From an uncultured Lachnospiraceae bacterium (GTDB taxonomy: Bacteria; Bacillota; Clostridia; Lachnospirales; Lachnospiraceae): a stretch of DNA of 64,000 bases. Within the stretch, counting starts at the first letter, position 1. Every line of letters begins with the position of its first letter. Shown in pieces: positions 17,734 to 24,898 of the stretch. The stretch covers positions 62,001 to 126,000 of the forward strand of contig CAKRJP010000004.1 in the NCBI GenBank assembly GCA_934351835.1, in the 5' to 3' direction. The notes under the pieces are model-generated. The model was not told where the DNA came from. It made no database searches and saw only the letters and a list, made by a program, of their open reading frames with translations. Position numbers and translations under genes: made by a program.

Positions 17734-18381
17734 ATGTCAAAGGAAATATCACAGGCGGTAGTAAAAAGACTGCCGAGATATCATAGATATTTGGAAAATT
17801 TATCTAATGAAGGTGTGGAGAGAATATCTTCAAGTGATTTGAGTAAGCGTATGGACGTTACAGCTTCCCAGATTCGTCAGGATTTAAATAACTTTGGTGG
17901 ATTTGGACAGCAGGGATATGGATATAATGTCAAATATCTATTGAAAGAAATCGGTAAGATTCTTGGATTACAGGATCATCATAAGATAATTATTGTTGGT
18001 GCCGGTAACTTGGGGCAGGCGCTTGCGAATTATCAGGGATTTGATCACGAGGAATTTGAGATTGATGCATTGTTTGATGTGAATCCAAGGTTAAAGGGTG
18101 TTTCAATCAACGGGGTTCCGATTTTGATGATGGATGAGCTTCCTGAATTTGTAAAAGAAAAAGAAATTGAAATTGCAGTACTTGCTATTCCTAGAGATCA
18201 GGCAGTTTCAGTTGCAAAAGTTCTGGTTGATAATGGGGTGAAGGCATTGTGGAACTTTACTTACACAGATTTACATGTGCCGGAACATATCATTACAGAG
18301 AATGTACATTTGACAGACAGTCTTTTACAGGTTACTTACAAGTTGCATCATGAAAAAGGTGATGACGAGGAAGAAGAATAA
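17734..18381 (+). CDS. rex: Redox-sensing transcriptional repressor Rex
   Basis: The protein has about 215 residues: an N-terminal winged helix (LPRYHRYL, then SSSDLSKRMDVTASQIRQDL) and a C-terminal Rossmann domain with IIVGAGNLGQALANY and ALFDVNPR. Rex senses the NADH/NAD+ ratio and represses fermentation and anaerobic redox genes when NADH is low. ATG 17734 is preferred over ATG 17728 because AAGGTGG is 8 nt from the former and almost touches the latter. It is monocistronic. Confidence 0.96.
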   Translation: MSKEISQAVVKRLPRYHRYLENLSNEGVERISSSDLSKRMDVTASQIRQDLNNFGGFGQQGYGYNVKYLLKEIGKILGLQDHHKIIIVGAGNLGQALANYQGFDHEEFEIDALFDVNPRLKGVSINGVPILMMDELPEFVKEKEIEIAVLAIPRDQAVSVAKVLVDNGVKALWNFTYTDLHVPEHIITENVHLTDSLLQVTYKLHHEKGDDEEEE

Positions 18382-18395
18382 TACGTAGAGATTTT

Positions 18396-18444
18396 AGAGG
18401 TTTTTCGTAGAGTGATTTTATGGAAGACCTCTTATTTTGTTTTA
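18396..18444 (+). terminator. Terminator after rex
   Basis: AGAGGTTTTTC (18396-18406) pairs with GGAAGACCTCT (18422-18432), 11 bp with two G-T pairs and a 15-nt loop, followed by TATTTTGTTTT. Confidence 0.65.
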
Positions 18445-18466
18445 TGATTATTTTACAAAGCTTTTA

Positions 18467-18496
18467 ATCATGTGGACTTTACATGGTCTTTTTTTT
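18467..18496 (+). terminator. Second terminator-like hairpin between rex and nnrD
   Basis: ATCATGT (18467-18473) pairs with ACATGGT (18481-18487), loop GGACTTT, followed by C and eight T. It stands in tandem with the hairpin at 18396. Confidence 0.65.
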
Positions 18497-18522
18497 GTCT
18501 TACAATAAAAAGAGTGTATAAA
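18495..18522 (+). promoter_or_regulatory. Possible promoter of nnrD-alr
   Basis: TTGTCT (18495-18500), 16 bp, then TATAAA (18517-18522) with an upstream TG (extended -10). The -35 is weak. Confidence 0.4.
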
Positions 18523-18542
18523 TACGGGGGAGGGATAGAACC

Positions 18543-20060
18543 TTGAGATATCTTGTAAATGGAGAACAGATGAAACAAGCGGATCAGTACACGATCAACA
18601 CCTTGGGGATTCCTTCATTGGAACTTATGGAACGGGCATCAGAAAGCTGTGTGGAAGTTATGCTTGAAGAAGGTCTGGATCTTAGCAGGGTTTGTGTGGT
18701 CTGTGGTTCCGGAAATAACGGGGGCGATGGGTTTGCAATAGCACGTATACTGTTACAGAAAGGATACACGGTTACCGTGTGTTTTGTTGGTAATAAATTA
18801 CATTGTACCGATGAGGTGAAAAGCCAGATTGAGCGTTTGCAGGAAGCGGGAGGCGATTTTACAGTCGGATATATAGAAGATACTTACAGTCTGATTGTAG
18901 ATGCTGTTTTTGGAGTTGGACTCAGCCGTGAGATCCAGGGAGAATATCAGAATGTAATCAGACAGATGAACAGAGCGACATGTGTAAAGTTTGCAGTGGA
19001 TATGCCATCGGGTATTGCCTCAGGTACGGGGAATGTACTGGGGATTGCATTTAATGCAGATATTACTGTGACATTTCAGCTGGCAAAATTAGGCCAGATA
19101 TTATATCCGGGAAAAGATTATACAGGAAAATTGTTTGTAAAGGATATTGGGATCAATGCAGATATACTGGCGGAAGACAGAACAGTGGCATACACTTATG
19201 ATAAGAGTGATTATGCAAGACTTTTACCGGCTAGAAAGCCGGATTCTAATAAAGGTACTTATGGAAAACTCCTGATCATAGCCGGAAGCAAAGGAATGTC
19301 GGGTGCAGCTTATCTGAACAGCCTTGCAGCGTATACAGCCGGTGCCGGTCTGGTAAGAATTTATACACCGGAGTCTAACCGTATTATCTTGCAGGAACTG
19401 ATTCCGGAGGCAATCATAACTACCTATAAGACATTTGAGAAGATTGACGTTTTAGAACTTTTGGAATGGGCAGATGTTGTATGCATCGGATCAGGGATTG
19501 GGACCGGAGAGGTTGCCAGACAGATTTTGGAACTGGTCATGGAAGAAGTGAAAGTGCCATGTCTGATTGACGCAGATGGATTGAACTTGATTTCGGAAAA
19601 CAGAGAACTTTTGAATAAATTAAAAGACGGAAAATATGTGCTGACTCCACATATGAAAGAGATGTCAAGACTTTTGGATGTACAGGTCGGAGAACTAAAA
19701 GAAAAGAGAACAGAACTTTTAAATGAATTTGTAAAGGAACACAGGGTGATTTGTGTATTAAAAGATACCAGAACGATGGTGTTCAGCCACAGATGCGGCC
19801 CATATGTGAATCTGTCGGGCAATCAGTCTATGGCAAAAGCCGGATCTGGGGACGTACTTGCGGGAATCATCGCTGGATTTATGACACAGGGCATAAGCAT
19901 GATTGATGCAGCAGATCTGGGCGTGTATCTCCATGGAAGGTCAGGAGATTATGCGAGAGATGATAAGGGAAGTTACAGTGTGTTGGCCAGAGATTTGATT
20001 CATTATTTAAGCTATGCACTGAAAGAACAGGAGGAAATTTTACGTGAAACCGTATACTAG
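18543..20060 (+). CDS. nnrD: Bifunctional NAD(P)H-hydrate epimerase / ADP-dependent dehydratase
   Basis: The 505-residue fusion has an N-terminal YjeF_N epimerase domain (about 1-210, with VVCGSGNNGGDGFAIARIL) and a C-terminal ribokinase-like dehydratase domain (about 230-495, with SKGMSGAAYLNSLAAYTAGAGLV, CLIDADGLN and AKAGSGDVLAGIIAG; quoted in pieces). It repairs hydrated NADH and NADPH, restoring usable cofactor. The start is TTG behind a GGGGGAGGG-like purine run. It overlaps alr by 17 nt, so the two are translationally coupled. Confidence 0.95.
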   Translation: MRYLVNGEQMKQADQYTINTLGIPSLELMERASESCVEVMLEEGLDLSRVCVVCGSGNNGGDGFAIARILLQKGYTVTVCFVGNKLHCTDEVKSQIERLQEAGGDFTVGYIEDTYSLIVDAVFGVGLSREIQGEYQNVIRQMNRATCVKFAVDMPSGIASGTGNVLGIAFNADITVTFQLAKLGQILYPGKDYTGKLFVKDIGINADILAEDRTVAYTYDKSDYARLLPARKPDSNKGTYGKLLIIAGSKGMSGAAYLNSLAAYTAGAGLVRIYTPESNRIILQELIPEAIITTYKTFEKIDVLELLEWADVVCIGSGIGTGEVARQILELVMEEVKVPCLIDADGLNLISENRELLNKLKDGKYVLTPHMKEMSRLLDVQVGELKEKRTELLNEFVKEHRVICVLKDTRTMVFSHRCGPYVNLSGNQSMAKAGSGDVLAGIIAGFMTQGISMIDAADLGVYLHGRSGDYARDDKGSYSVLARDLIHYLSYALKEQEEILRETVY

Positions 20061-21210
20061 AGTCTGCGCCAGGGTGGATTTGGATGCAGTTGAATATAAT
20101 ATGGAGAGAATGAAAGACAATATTAAGGATGGTGTTCAGATGCTGGCTGTCATTAAGACGGATGGCTATGGACATGGAGCCGTACAGATTGCAAAGATGC
20201 TGGAAGAGAAAGCATATATCTGGGGATATGCGACGGCTACTCTTGAGGAGGCGGTGCTCCTTAGACATTCGGGAATAGAAAAACCGATACTGGTCCTTGG
20301 ATGTATTTTCCCGGATGAGATGGATGAAGCAATCCGGAACGAAGTGCGTATCACGACTTATACTACGGAGATTGCACAGATGTTATCAGAACGGGCAGTT
20401 TCTCTTGGGAAAAATGCTTATGTTCATATTAAGCTGGATACCGGTATGGCGAGACTGGGCTTTCAGATCACCGAAGAGAGTGCTGATGAGATTGAAAAGA
20501 TAGCAAAACTTCCGGGGTTGTCGCTGGAGGGGATGTTTACTCATTTTGCAAAAGCAGATGAGACTGATAAGACCTACACAGATCAGCAGTTTGCTAACTA
20601 TATGTGGATGAAAGAGATCCTTGAAAAACGAGGAGTGACATTTCCGTATTATCATTGTTCAAACAGTGCAGGAATCATAGATATAAGAAAGACGAATCTG
20701 GATTTGGTGAGAGCCGGGATCTCAATTTACGGATTGTATCCATCCGAAGATGTAGAAAAGAAAAATGTTCCTTTAAGACCTGCGATGGAATTGATAAGCC
20801 ACGTGGCATATGTGAAATGGGTGCCGGAACATACGTCTGTCAGTTACGGTGGAACATATGTGACGGACAAAGAGACGAAGATCGCAACGATTCCGGTAGG
20901 TTACGGGGATGGTTATCCAAGGTCTCTTTCTAATAAAGGATATGTTCTTATTCACGGAAAGAAAGCGCAGATACTGGGACGTATCTGTATGGATCAGTTC
21001 ATGGTAGATGTCACAGATATTCCGGAGGTGAAGTTCGGAGATAAGGTAACGCTCGTTGGAAATGATGGAGAGGAAAAACTTCCGGTAGAAATATTAAGTG
21101 ATCTGTCGGGCAGATTTAACTATGAATTTGTCTGTGATCTTGGCAAACGAATCCCGAGAGAATACATTCGTCACGGGAAAGTCGTAGAACAGATGGATTA
21201 TTTTGAATAG
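20044..21210 (+). CDS. alr: Alanine racemase
   Basis: This 388-residue fold-type III PLP enzyme has the Schiff-base lysine K38 in VIKTDGYGHGA, the catalytic-tyrosine region VGYGDGYPR and the PLP phosphate contacts around HCSNSAG. It makes D-alanine for peptidoglycan, consistent with two D-Ala carboxypeptidases in the window. The GTG start has AGGAGG upstream inside the nnrD 3' end. The motif around the lysine reads K-T-D-G-Y instead of the commoner K-A-N-A-Y, a conservative variant. Confidence 0.97.
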   Translation: MKPYTRVCARVDLDAVEYNMERMKDNIKDGVQMLAVIKTDGYGHGAVQIAKMLEEKAYIWGYATATLEEAVLLRHSGIEKPILVLGCIFPDEMDEAIRNEVRITTYTTEIAQMLSERAVSLGKNAYVHIKLDTGMARLGFQITEESADEIEKIAKLPGLSLEGMFTHFAKADETDKTYTDQQFANYMWMKEILEKRGVTFPYYHCSNSAGIIDIRKTNLDLVRAGISIYGLYPSEDVEKKNVPLRPAMELISHVAYVKWVPEHTSVSYGGTYVTDKETKIATIPVGYGDGYPRSLSNKGYVLIHGKKAQILGRICMDQFMVDVTDIPEVKFGDKVTLVGNDGEEKLPVEILSDLSGRFNYEFVCDLGKRIPREYIRHGKVVEQMDYFE

Positions 21211-21312
21211 TCGAGAAGATGACAGAAATTAAAAAGTTATATGCATAATAGAATACATCCGAGAAAGATGGAAATAATAATTTTATCTTAAAATAATCGG
21301 AGTGTGAAAAAC

Positions 21313-21660
21313 GTGCAGGTAAAGCGTGGAGATATATATTATGCAGATTTAAGTCCGGTCGTGGGCTCTGAACAGGGAGGAATAAGGCCGGTACTGATCA
21401 TACAGAATGATGTAGGAAACAGGCACAGTCCTACAGTGATATGCGCTGCAATCACATCGAAAATGAACAAAGCAAAATTGCCGACACATGTTGCAATTGA
21501 TGCCAGAAGATATCAGATTGTCAAAAATTCTGTAATATTATTAGAACAGATCAGGACCATTGACAAACGGAGGCTGAAAGACATGGTGTGCCATTTGGAT
21601 CAGGAAATTATGAATAAAGTCGATGAAGCAATCAAAGTGAGTTTTGAGCTTCATACATAA
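21313..21660 (+). CDS. MazF/PemK-family mRNA interferase (NdoA-like toxin), no adjacent antitoxin
   Basis: The protein of about 115 residues is closely similar in layout to Bacillus NdoA/EndoA: VKRGDIYYADLSPVVGSEQGG at the N terminus, RPVLIIQND, then VILLEQIRTIDKRRL. It would cleave single-stranded RNA at a short recognition sequence. GTG 21313 is preferred because it aligns with family N termini and has GGAG 10 nt upstream; GTG 21304 is the other choice. As in Bacillus it follows alr, but the antitoxin gene normally between them is missing: only about 100 nt separate alr from the toxin. Confidence 0.9.
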   Translation: MQVKRGDIYYADLSPVVGSEQGGIRPVLIIQNDVGNRHSPTVICAAITSKMNKAKLPTHVAIDARRYQIVKNSVILLEQIRTIDKRRLKDMVCHLDQEIMNKVDEAIKVSFELHT

Positions 21661-21683
21661 AAGGAGTAGAAGAATAGAAAATT

Positions 21684-22478
21684 ATGGATAATGGAAGTTT
21701 GTTCCACAGAATGCATCAGATCTTTCAGGTGGAAGAAGAAATGGATGATGATATGAAGAAGGAGGCAGCAGGCCTGATTCGAAATATTTTCCGTTATATG
21801 GATAAAGATGCGAAAGATATCATGACTCACAGAAAGCACATCGTAGGATTGGACGGAGACAAGACATTGGAAGAAGCACTGGAGTTTATGCTCGGTGAAA
21901 AATATTCCAGATTTCCGGTGTACGAAGATGGTATAGACGAAATCATAGGTACCTTTCATTTGCGGGAGGCAATGACTTGCTATTTGAAACCGGAATTAAG
22001 GAAGATTCCTGTTAAAGAGTTAAAAGACTACATACGTCCGGTTTCGTTTGTCCCGGAGACTAAGAGTATCGACACTCTTTTTAAAGAGATGCAGGCGAAA
22101 AAGAAACATATCGTAATTGTGTTGGATGAATATGGCCAGACGTCAGGACTTGTGGCTATGGAGGATATCCTTGAGGAAATTGTTGGGAATATTTTGGATG
22201 AATACGATGAAGAAGAAGTGTTGATCACGAAACAGGCAGACGGAAGCTATATTGCAGATGGCTTTATTGGTCTGGAAGATCTTGAAGAATATATCCCGAT
22301 CACATTTGAAAAAGAAGATTACGAGACTCTGAATGGGTTCCTGATAGATCAGCTTGAGAGAATTCCATCTGCAGATGAAAAGTGTGTAGTGATTTATGAA
22401 GGATATCAATTTGCGGTTCTTTTAGTAGATAATAAAACAATCAAAAGGGTTAAGATTGAAAAAATATCAGAAGAGTGA
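21684..22478 (+). CDS. CBS-pair / CorC-HlyC domain protein (hemolysin C-like)
   Basis: The 264-residue soluble protein has a tandem CBS domain (about 45-175, with VGLDGDKTLEEALEFML and YSRFPVYE, then IVIVLDEYGQTSGLVAMED) and a C-terminal CorC_HlyC transporter-associated domain (about 190-260, ADGFIGLEDLEEYI). The N-terminal membrane domain found in CNNM/CorB transporters is absent, so it resembles CorC/TlyC, linked to Mg or Co efflux; its role here is unproven. It is 23 nt after mazF, with AAGGAG well upstream. Confidence 0.85.
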   Translation: MDNGSLFHRMHQIFQVEEEMDDDMKKEAAGLIRNIFRYMDKDAKDIMTHRKHIVGLDGDKTLEEALEFMLGEKYSRFPVYEDGIDEIIGTFHLREAMTCYLKPELRKIPVKELKDYIRPVSFVPETKSIDTLFKEMQAKKKHIVIVLDEYGQTSGLVAMEDILEEIVGNILDEYDEEEVLITKQADGSYIADGFIGLEDLEEYIPITFEKEDYETLNGFLIDQLERIPSADEKCVVIYEGYQFAVLLVDNKTIKRVKIEKISEE

Positions 22479-22532
22479 TAGAATAGAAAAGTATTTGCTT
22501 AGAAAGATAAGATAGAAGAGAGGTAGAAAGAT

Positions 22533-23264
22533 ATGTCAGGACATTCAAAATTTGCCAATATTAAACATAAGAAAGAAAAAAATGATGCAGCAAAGGGTAA
22601 GATTTTTACTAAGATTGGTAAGGAACTTGCAGTAGCAGTTAAAGAAGGCGGAAGCGCAGATCCTGCAAATAACAGCAGACTTCGTGATGTTATTGCAAAA
22701 GCCAAAGCTGCAAATATGCCGAACGATACTATTGACAGAAATATCAAACGTGCAGACAGTGATGCAAGTGCAGCAAACTACGAGCACATTACATATGAAG
22801 GATATGGACCTAATGGTACAGCAATTATTGTTGAAGCTTTGACAGATAACCGTAATCGTACTGCTACAAATGTAAAAAATGCATTTACAAAAGGAAATGG
22901 TAATGTAGGAACTCCGGGATGCGTTTCTTTCATGTTTGACAAGAAAGGGCAGATCGTAATTGACAAAGAGGAGTATGAGGGAGATTCCGACGAACTTATG
23001 ATGATGGCATTAGATGCGGGGGCTGATGATTTTGTAGAGGAAGAGGACAGCTTTGAAATCCTGACTTCTCCGGAAGATTTCAGCACAGTTCGTGATGCAA
23101 TCGAAGAAGCTGGAATCGCTATGGCGGCAGCAGAAGTTACAATGATTCCGCAGACATACGTAGAACTTACGGATGCCAAAGATATCGCAAGTATCCAGAA
23201 GACATTAGACATGCTGGATGATGATGACGATGTTCAGGATGTATATCATAACTGGGATGAATAA
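22533..23264 (+). CDS. YebC/PmpR-family protein
   Basis: The 243-residue protein shows family signatures: MSGHSKFANIKHKKEKNDA at the N terminus, NMPNDTIDRNIKRA and EGYGPNGTAIIVEALTDN. YebC-family proteins were annotated as transcription regulators; work on some members supports a translation-factor role at difficult peptide motifs, and which applies here is not visible in sequence. GAGAGGTAG precedes the ATG. Confidence 0.95.
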   Translation: MSGHSKFANIKHKKEKNDAAKGKIFTKIGKELAVAVKEGGSADPANNSRLRDVIAKAKAANMPNDTIDRNIKRADSDASAANYEHITYEGYGPNGTAIIVEALTDNRNRTATNVKNAFTKGNGNVGTPGCVSFMFDKKGQIVIDKEEYEGDSDELMMMALDAGADDFVEEEDSFEILTSPEDFSTVRDAIEEAGIAMAAAEVTMIPQTYVELTDAKDIASIQKTLDMLDDDDDVQDVYHNWDE

Positions 23265-23289
23265 TCGGTAGTGAACGGAGGTGCAGCCT

Positions 23290-24048
23290 TTGGAGAATAT
23301 AGCAAGATCTCTGACAGAGATGTATGATGATATGTTTGGTTATCTTAATAAATTTAAACATAATGATTATCAGGCGATTATGGAAGAGATGCAGGCAAAA
23401 TACAGTGCGCTGATCGAAGAATGCCGACAGATATATGCAGAGGCCAAGGAGCAGGAAGTAGTTTTGGATGCTTTTGCGAATGCGGTAGCGGAACATGTGA
23501 TTGAACTTATGGATCAGGTGCCAAAGCGTAAGAAAGAAGTGAAAGCTGTTGATTTCAATATGGTTATGGCAGTTTATTTTCTTCCGAGTCTTCGTTACAC
23601 GCATTCTTCTGAGGGAGATGCAATCGCTGAGAGAATCGTTAAAGTATGGAACGAGAGGCAGGTAACACCACTGGTATTACAGAATTCCAGTTATGATGAA
23701 GTGCAGGGCGGATTTAAGAAAAATATTCTCTGCTATATTACAACTGCTGTCTGTGAATATCAGAACAAACCAGATGACTGTTATGAGCTTGAGATACTTC
23801 GAAGATATCGTGACACCTATTTGATGCAGACAAAAGAGGGGCGTAGTCTTGTTCAGGAATACTATGACATTGCCCCCCGTATTGTATGGGCGATTGATAT
23901 GCAGCCGGATAAAGATAAGATTTACCAGGAACTGTACAGTGAATATCTGATGCCTTGTATCCATTATGTGGAAGAGGAATGGAACGAGGAATGTAAAGAT
24001 TTGTATGTTGATATGGTAAGAAGTCTGGAAAAGAGATTTATCTCTTAG
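23290..24048 (+). CDS. Unknown protein with a C-terminal Cys-containing CFI-box-like segment
   Basis: This soluble protein has about 252 residues. Residues 1-110 are helical and charged. At C148 begins CYITTAVCEYQNKPDDC, followed by ELEILRRYRDTYL, a Gly, then LVQEYYDIAPRIV; this order (Cys-aromatic-Ile-x-T-A, LR.[FY]RD.YL, YY..[AS]P) resembles the CFI-box C-terminal domain found on diverse bacterial proteins. No function is known to me. TTG 23290 is preferred: GGAGG lies about 8 nt before it but abuts the alternative GTG at 23281. It follows yebC closely and probably shares its transcript. Confidence 0.7.
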   Translation: MENIARSLTEMYDDMFGYLNKFKHNDYQAIMEEMQAKYSALIEECRQIYAEAKEQEVVLDAFANAVAEHVIELMDQVPKRKKEVKAVDFNMVMAVYFLPSLRYTHSSEGDAIAERIVKVWNERQVTPLVLQNSSYDEVQGGFKKNILCYITTAVCEYQNKPDDCYELEILRRYRDTYLMQTKEGRSLVQEYYDIAPRIVWAIDMQPDKDKIYQELYSEYLMPCIHYVEEEWNEECKDLYVDMVRSLEKRFIS

Positions 24049-24069
24049 AAAACGCATTAAAAACGCATT
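24049..24069 (+). repeat. Two 10-bp direct repeats phased by one helical turn
   Basis: AAAACGCATT occurs at 24049-24058 and again at 24060-24069 (period 11), immediately after a stop codon and upstream of the ClpP-like gene. It could be a regulator site; no regulator is identified. Confidence 0.5.
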
Positions 24070-24093
24070 TTAAAATAGAGTATAAAAAGATTC

Positions 24094-24133
24094 AAACATC
24101 TTCATACTAAGAAAAAGTATGGAGGTGTTTTTT
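24094..24133 (+). promoter_or_regulatory. 15-bp hairpin that buries the ribosome-binding site of the ClpP-like gene and resembles a terminator
   Basis: Bases 24094-24108 pair with 24116-24130 across a 7-nt A-rich loop, 15 bp with three G-T pairs and no mismatch. The 3' arm contains GGAGGTG (24121-24127), the Shine-Dalgarno for ATG 24135, and runs straight into a T-tract. It can terminate transcription from upstream, and in a read-through RNA it would hide the ribosome-binding site. Confidence 0.75.
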
Positions 24134-24134
24134 A

Positions 24135-24833
24135 ATGGCAATATTTGAGAATAATGAAGAAAAACGGGAACAGATCAGAGAACTTGGAAGTCTTGATCTT
24201 GATGGCAATCCGGAAAAACATAATATTAAAATGTTGATGATCATAGGCGAGATAGAAGGTCACGAGGCGGTTTCGGGGAATACCAAAGCGACGAAATATG
24301 AACATTTGCTTCCGCTTCTGGCTGAAGTAGAAGACAGTGATGAGATAGAAGGTCTGCTGATTTTGTTAAATACACTCGGCGGTGATGTAGAAGCGGGACT
24401 TTCTATTGCAGAAATGATCGCATCGTTAAGTAAACCGACTGTTTCTTTAGTGCTTGGCGGCAGTCATTCGATCGGAGGACCTCTGGCAGTTTCAGCAAAG
24501 TATTCTTTCATTGTTCCGAGTGGGACGATGATCATACATCCGGTGAGATCGAGCGGAATGTTTATTGGAGTGCCACAGAGTTTGCGGAATATGATAAAAA
24601 CCCAGGATCGTATTACCCGGTTTTTATCCGAACATTCGCATATTACACAGAAACGGATCGAGGAGTTGATGCTGAATCAGGCGGAACTTGTAAAAGACGT
24701 GGGAACAATGTTAGAAGGCCAGGCAACGGTAAGAGAAGGCCTTATTGATGAAGTAGGAGGAATGAGCGATGCATTGCATAAATTACATGAAATGATCGAT
24801 GAAGAAAGACAAAAAAAGAACAAAAATAAGTAA
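24135..24833 (+). CDS. ClpP-like serine protease, TepA/YmfB family
   Basis: The 232-residue protein has a ClpP/crotonase-like fold: LLILLNTLGGDVEAGLSIAEMIA, the nucleophile serine in GGSHSIGGPLAVSA (about residue 115), and the histidine in MIIHPVRSSG about 25 residues later. It is the YmfB/TepA protein that lies upstream of spoIIIE in Bacillus, and the same order holds here. TepA has been linked to protein export and spore function; its substrates are unknown. The Lys-rich C terminus (RQKKNKNK) is unusual for ClpP. Its Shine-Dalgarno lies in a strong hairpin. Confidence 0.9.
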   Translation: MAIFENNEEKREQIRELGSLDLDGNPEKHNIKMLMIIGEIEGHEAVSGNTKATKYEHLLPLLAEVEDSDEIEGLLILLNTLGGDVEAGLSIAEMIASLSKPTVSLVLGGSHSIGGPLAVSAKYSFIVPSGTMIIHPVRSSGMFIGVPQSLRNMIKTQDRITRFLSEHSHITQKRIEELMLNQAELVKDVGTMLEGQATVREGLIDEVGGMSDALHKLHEMIDEERQKKNKNK

Positions 24834-24856
24834 TGACAGTGTTTTTTGAAAATGAT

Positions 24857-24872
24857 ATACTATAAATAGTAT
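24857..24872 (+). promoter_or_regulatory. Palindromic -10 region upstream of ftsK/spoIIIE
   Basis: ATACTAT-AA-ATAGTAT is a perfect inverted repeat embedded in an AT-rich promoter-like stretch (TATACT at 24856, TATAAA at 24861) 27 nt before the translocase start. No good -35 is present. Confidence 0.35.
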
Positions 24873-24898
24873 CGTCTAAAGTGAGGAGTGGAGTATAG

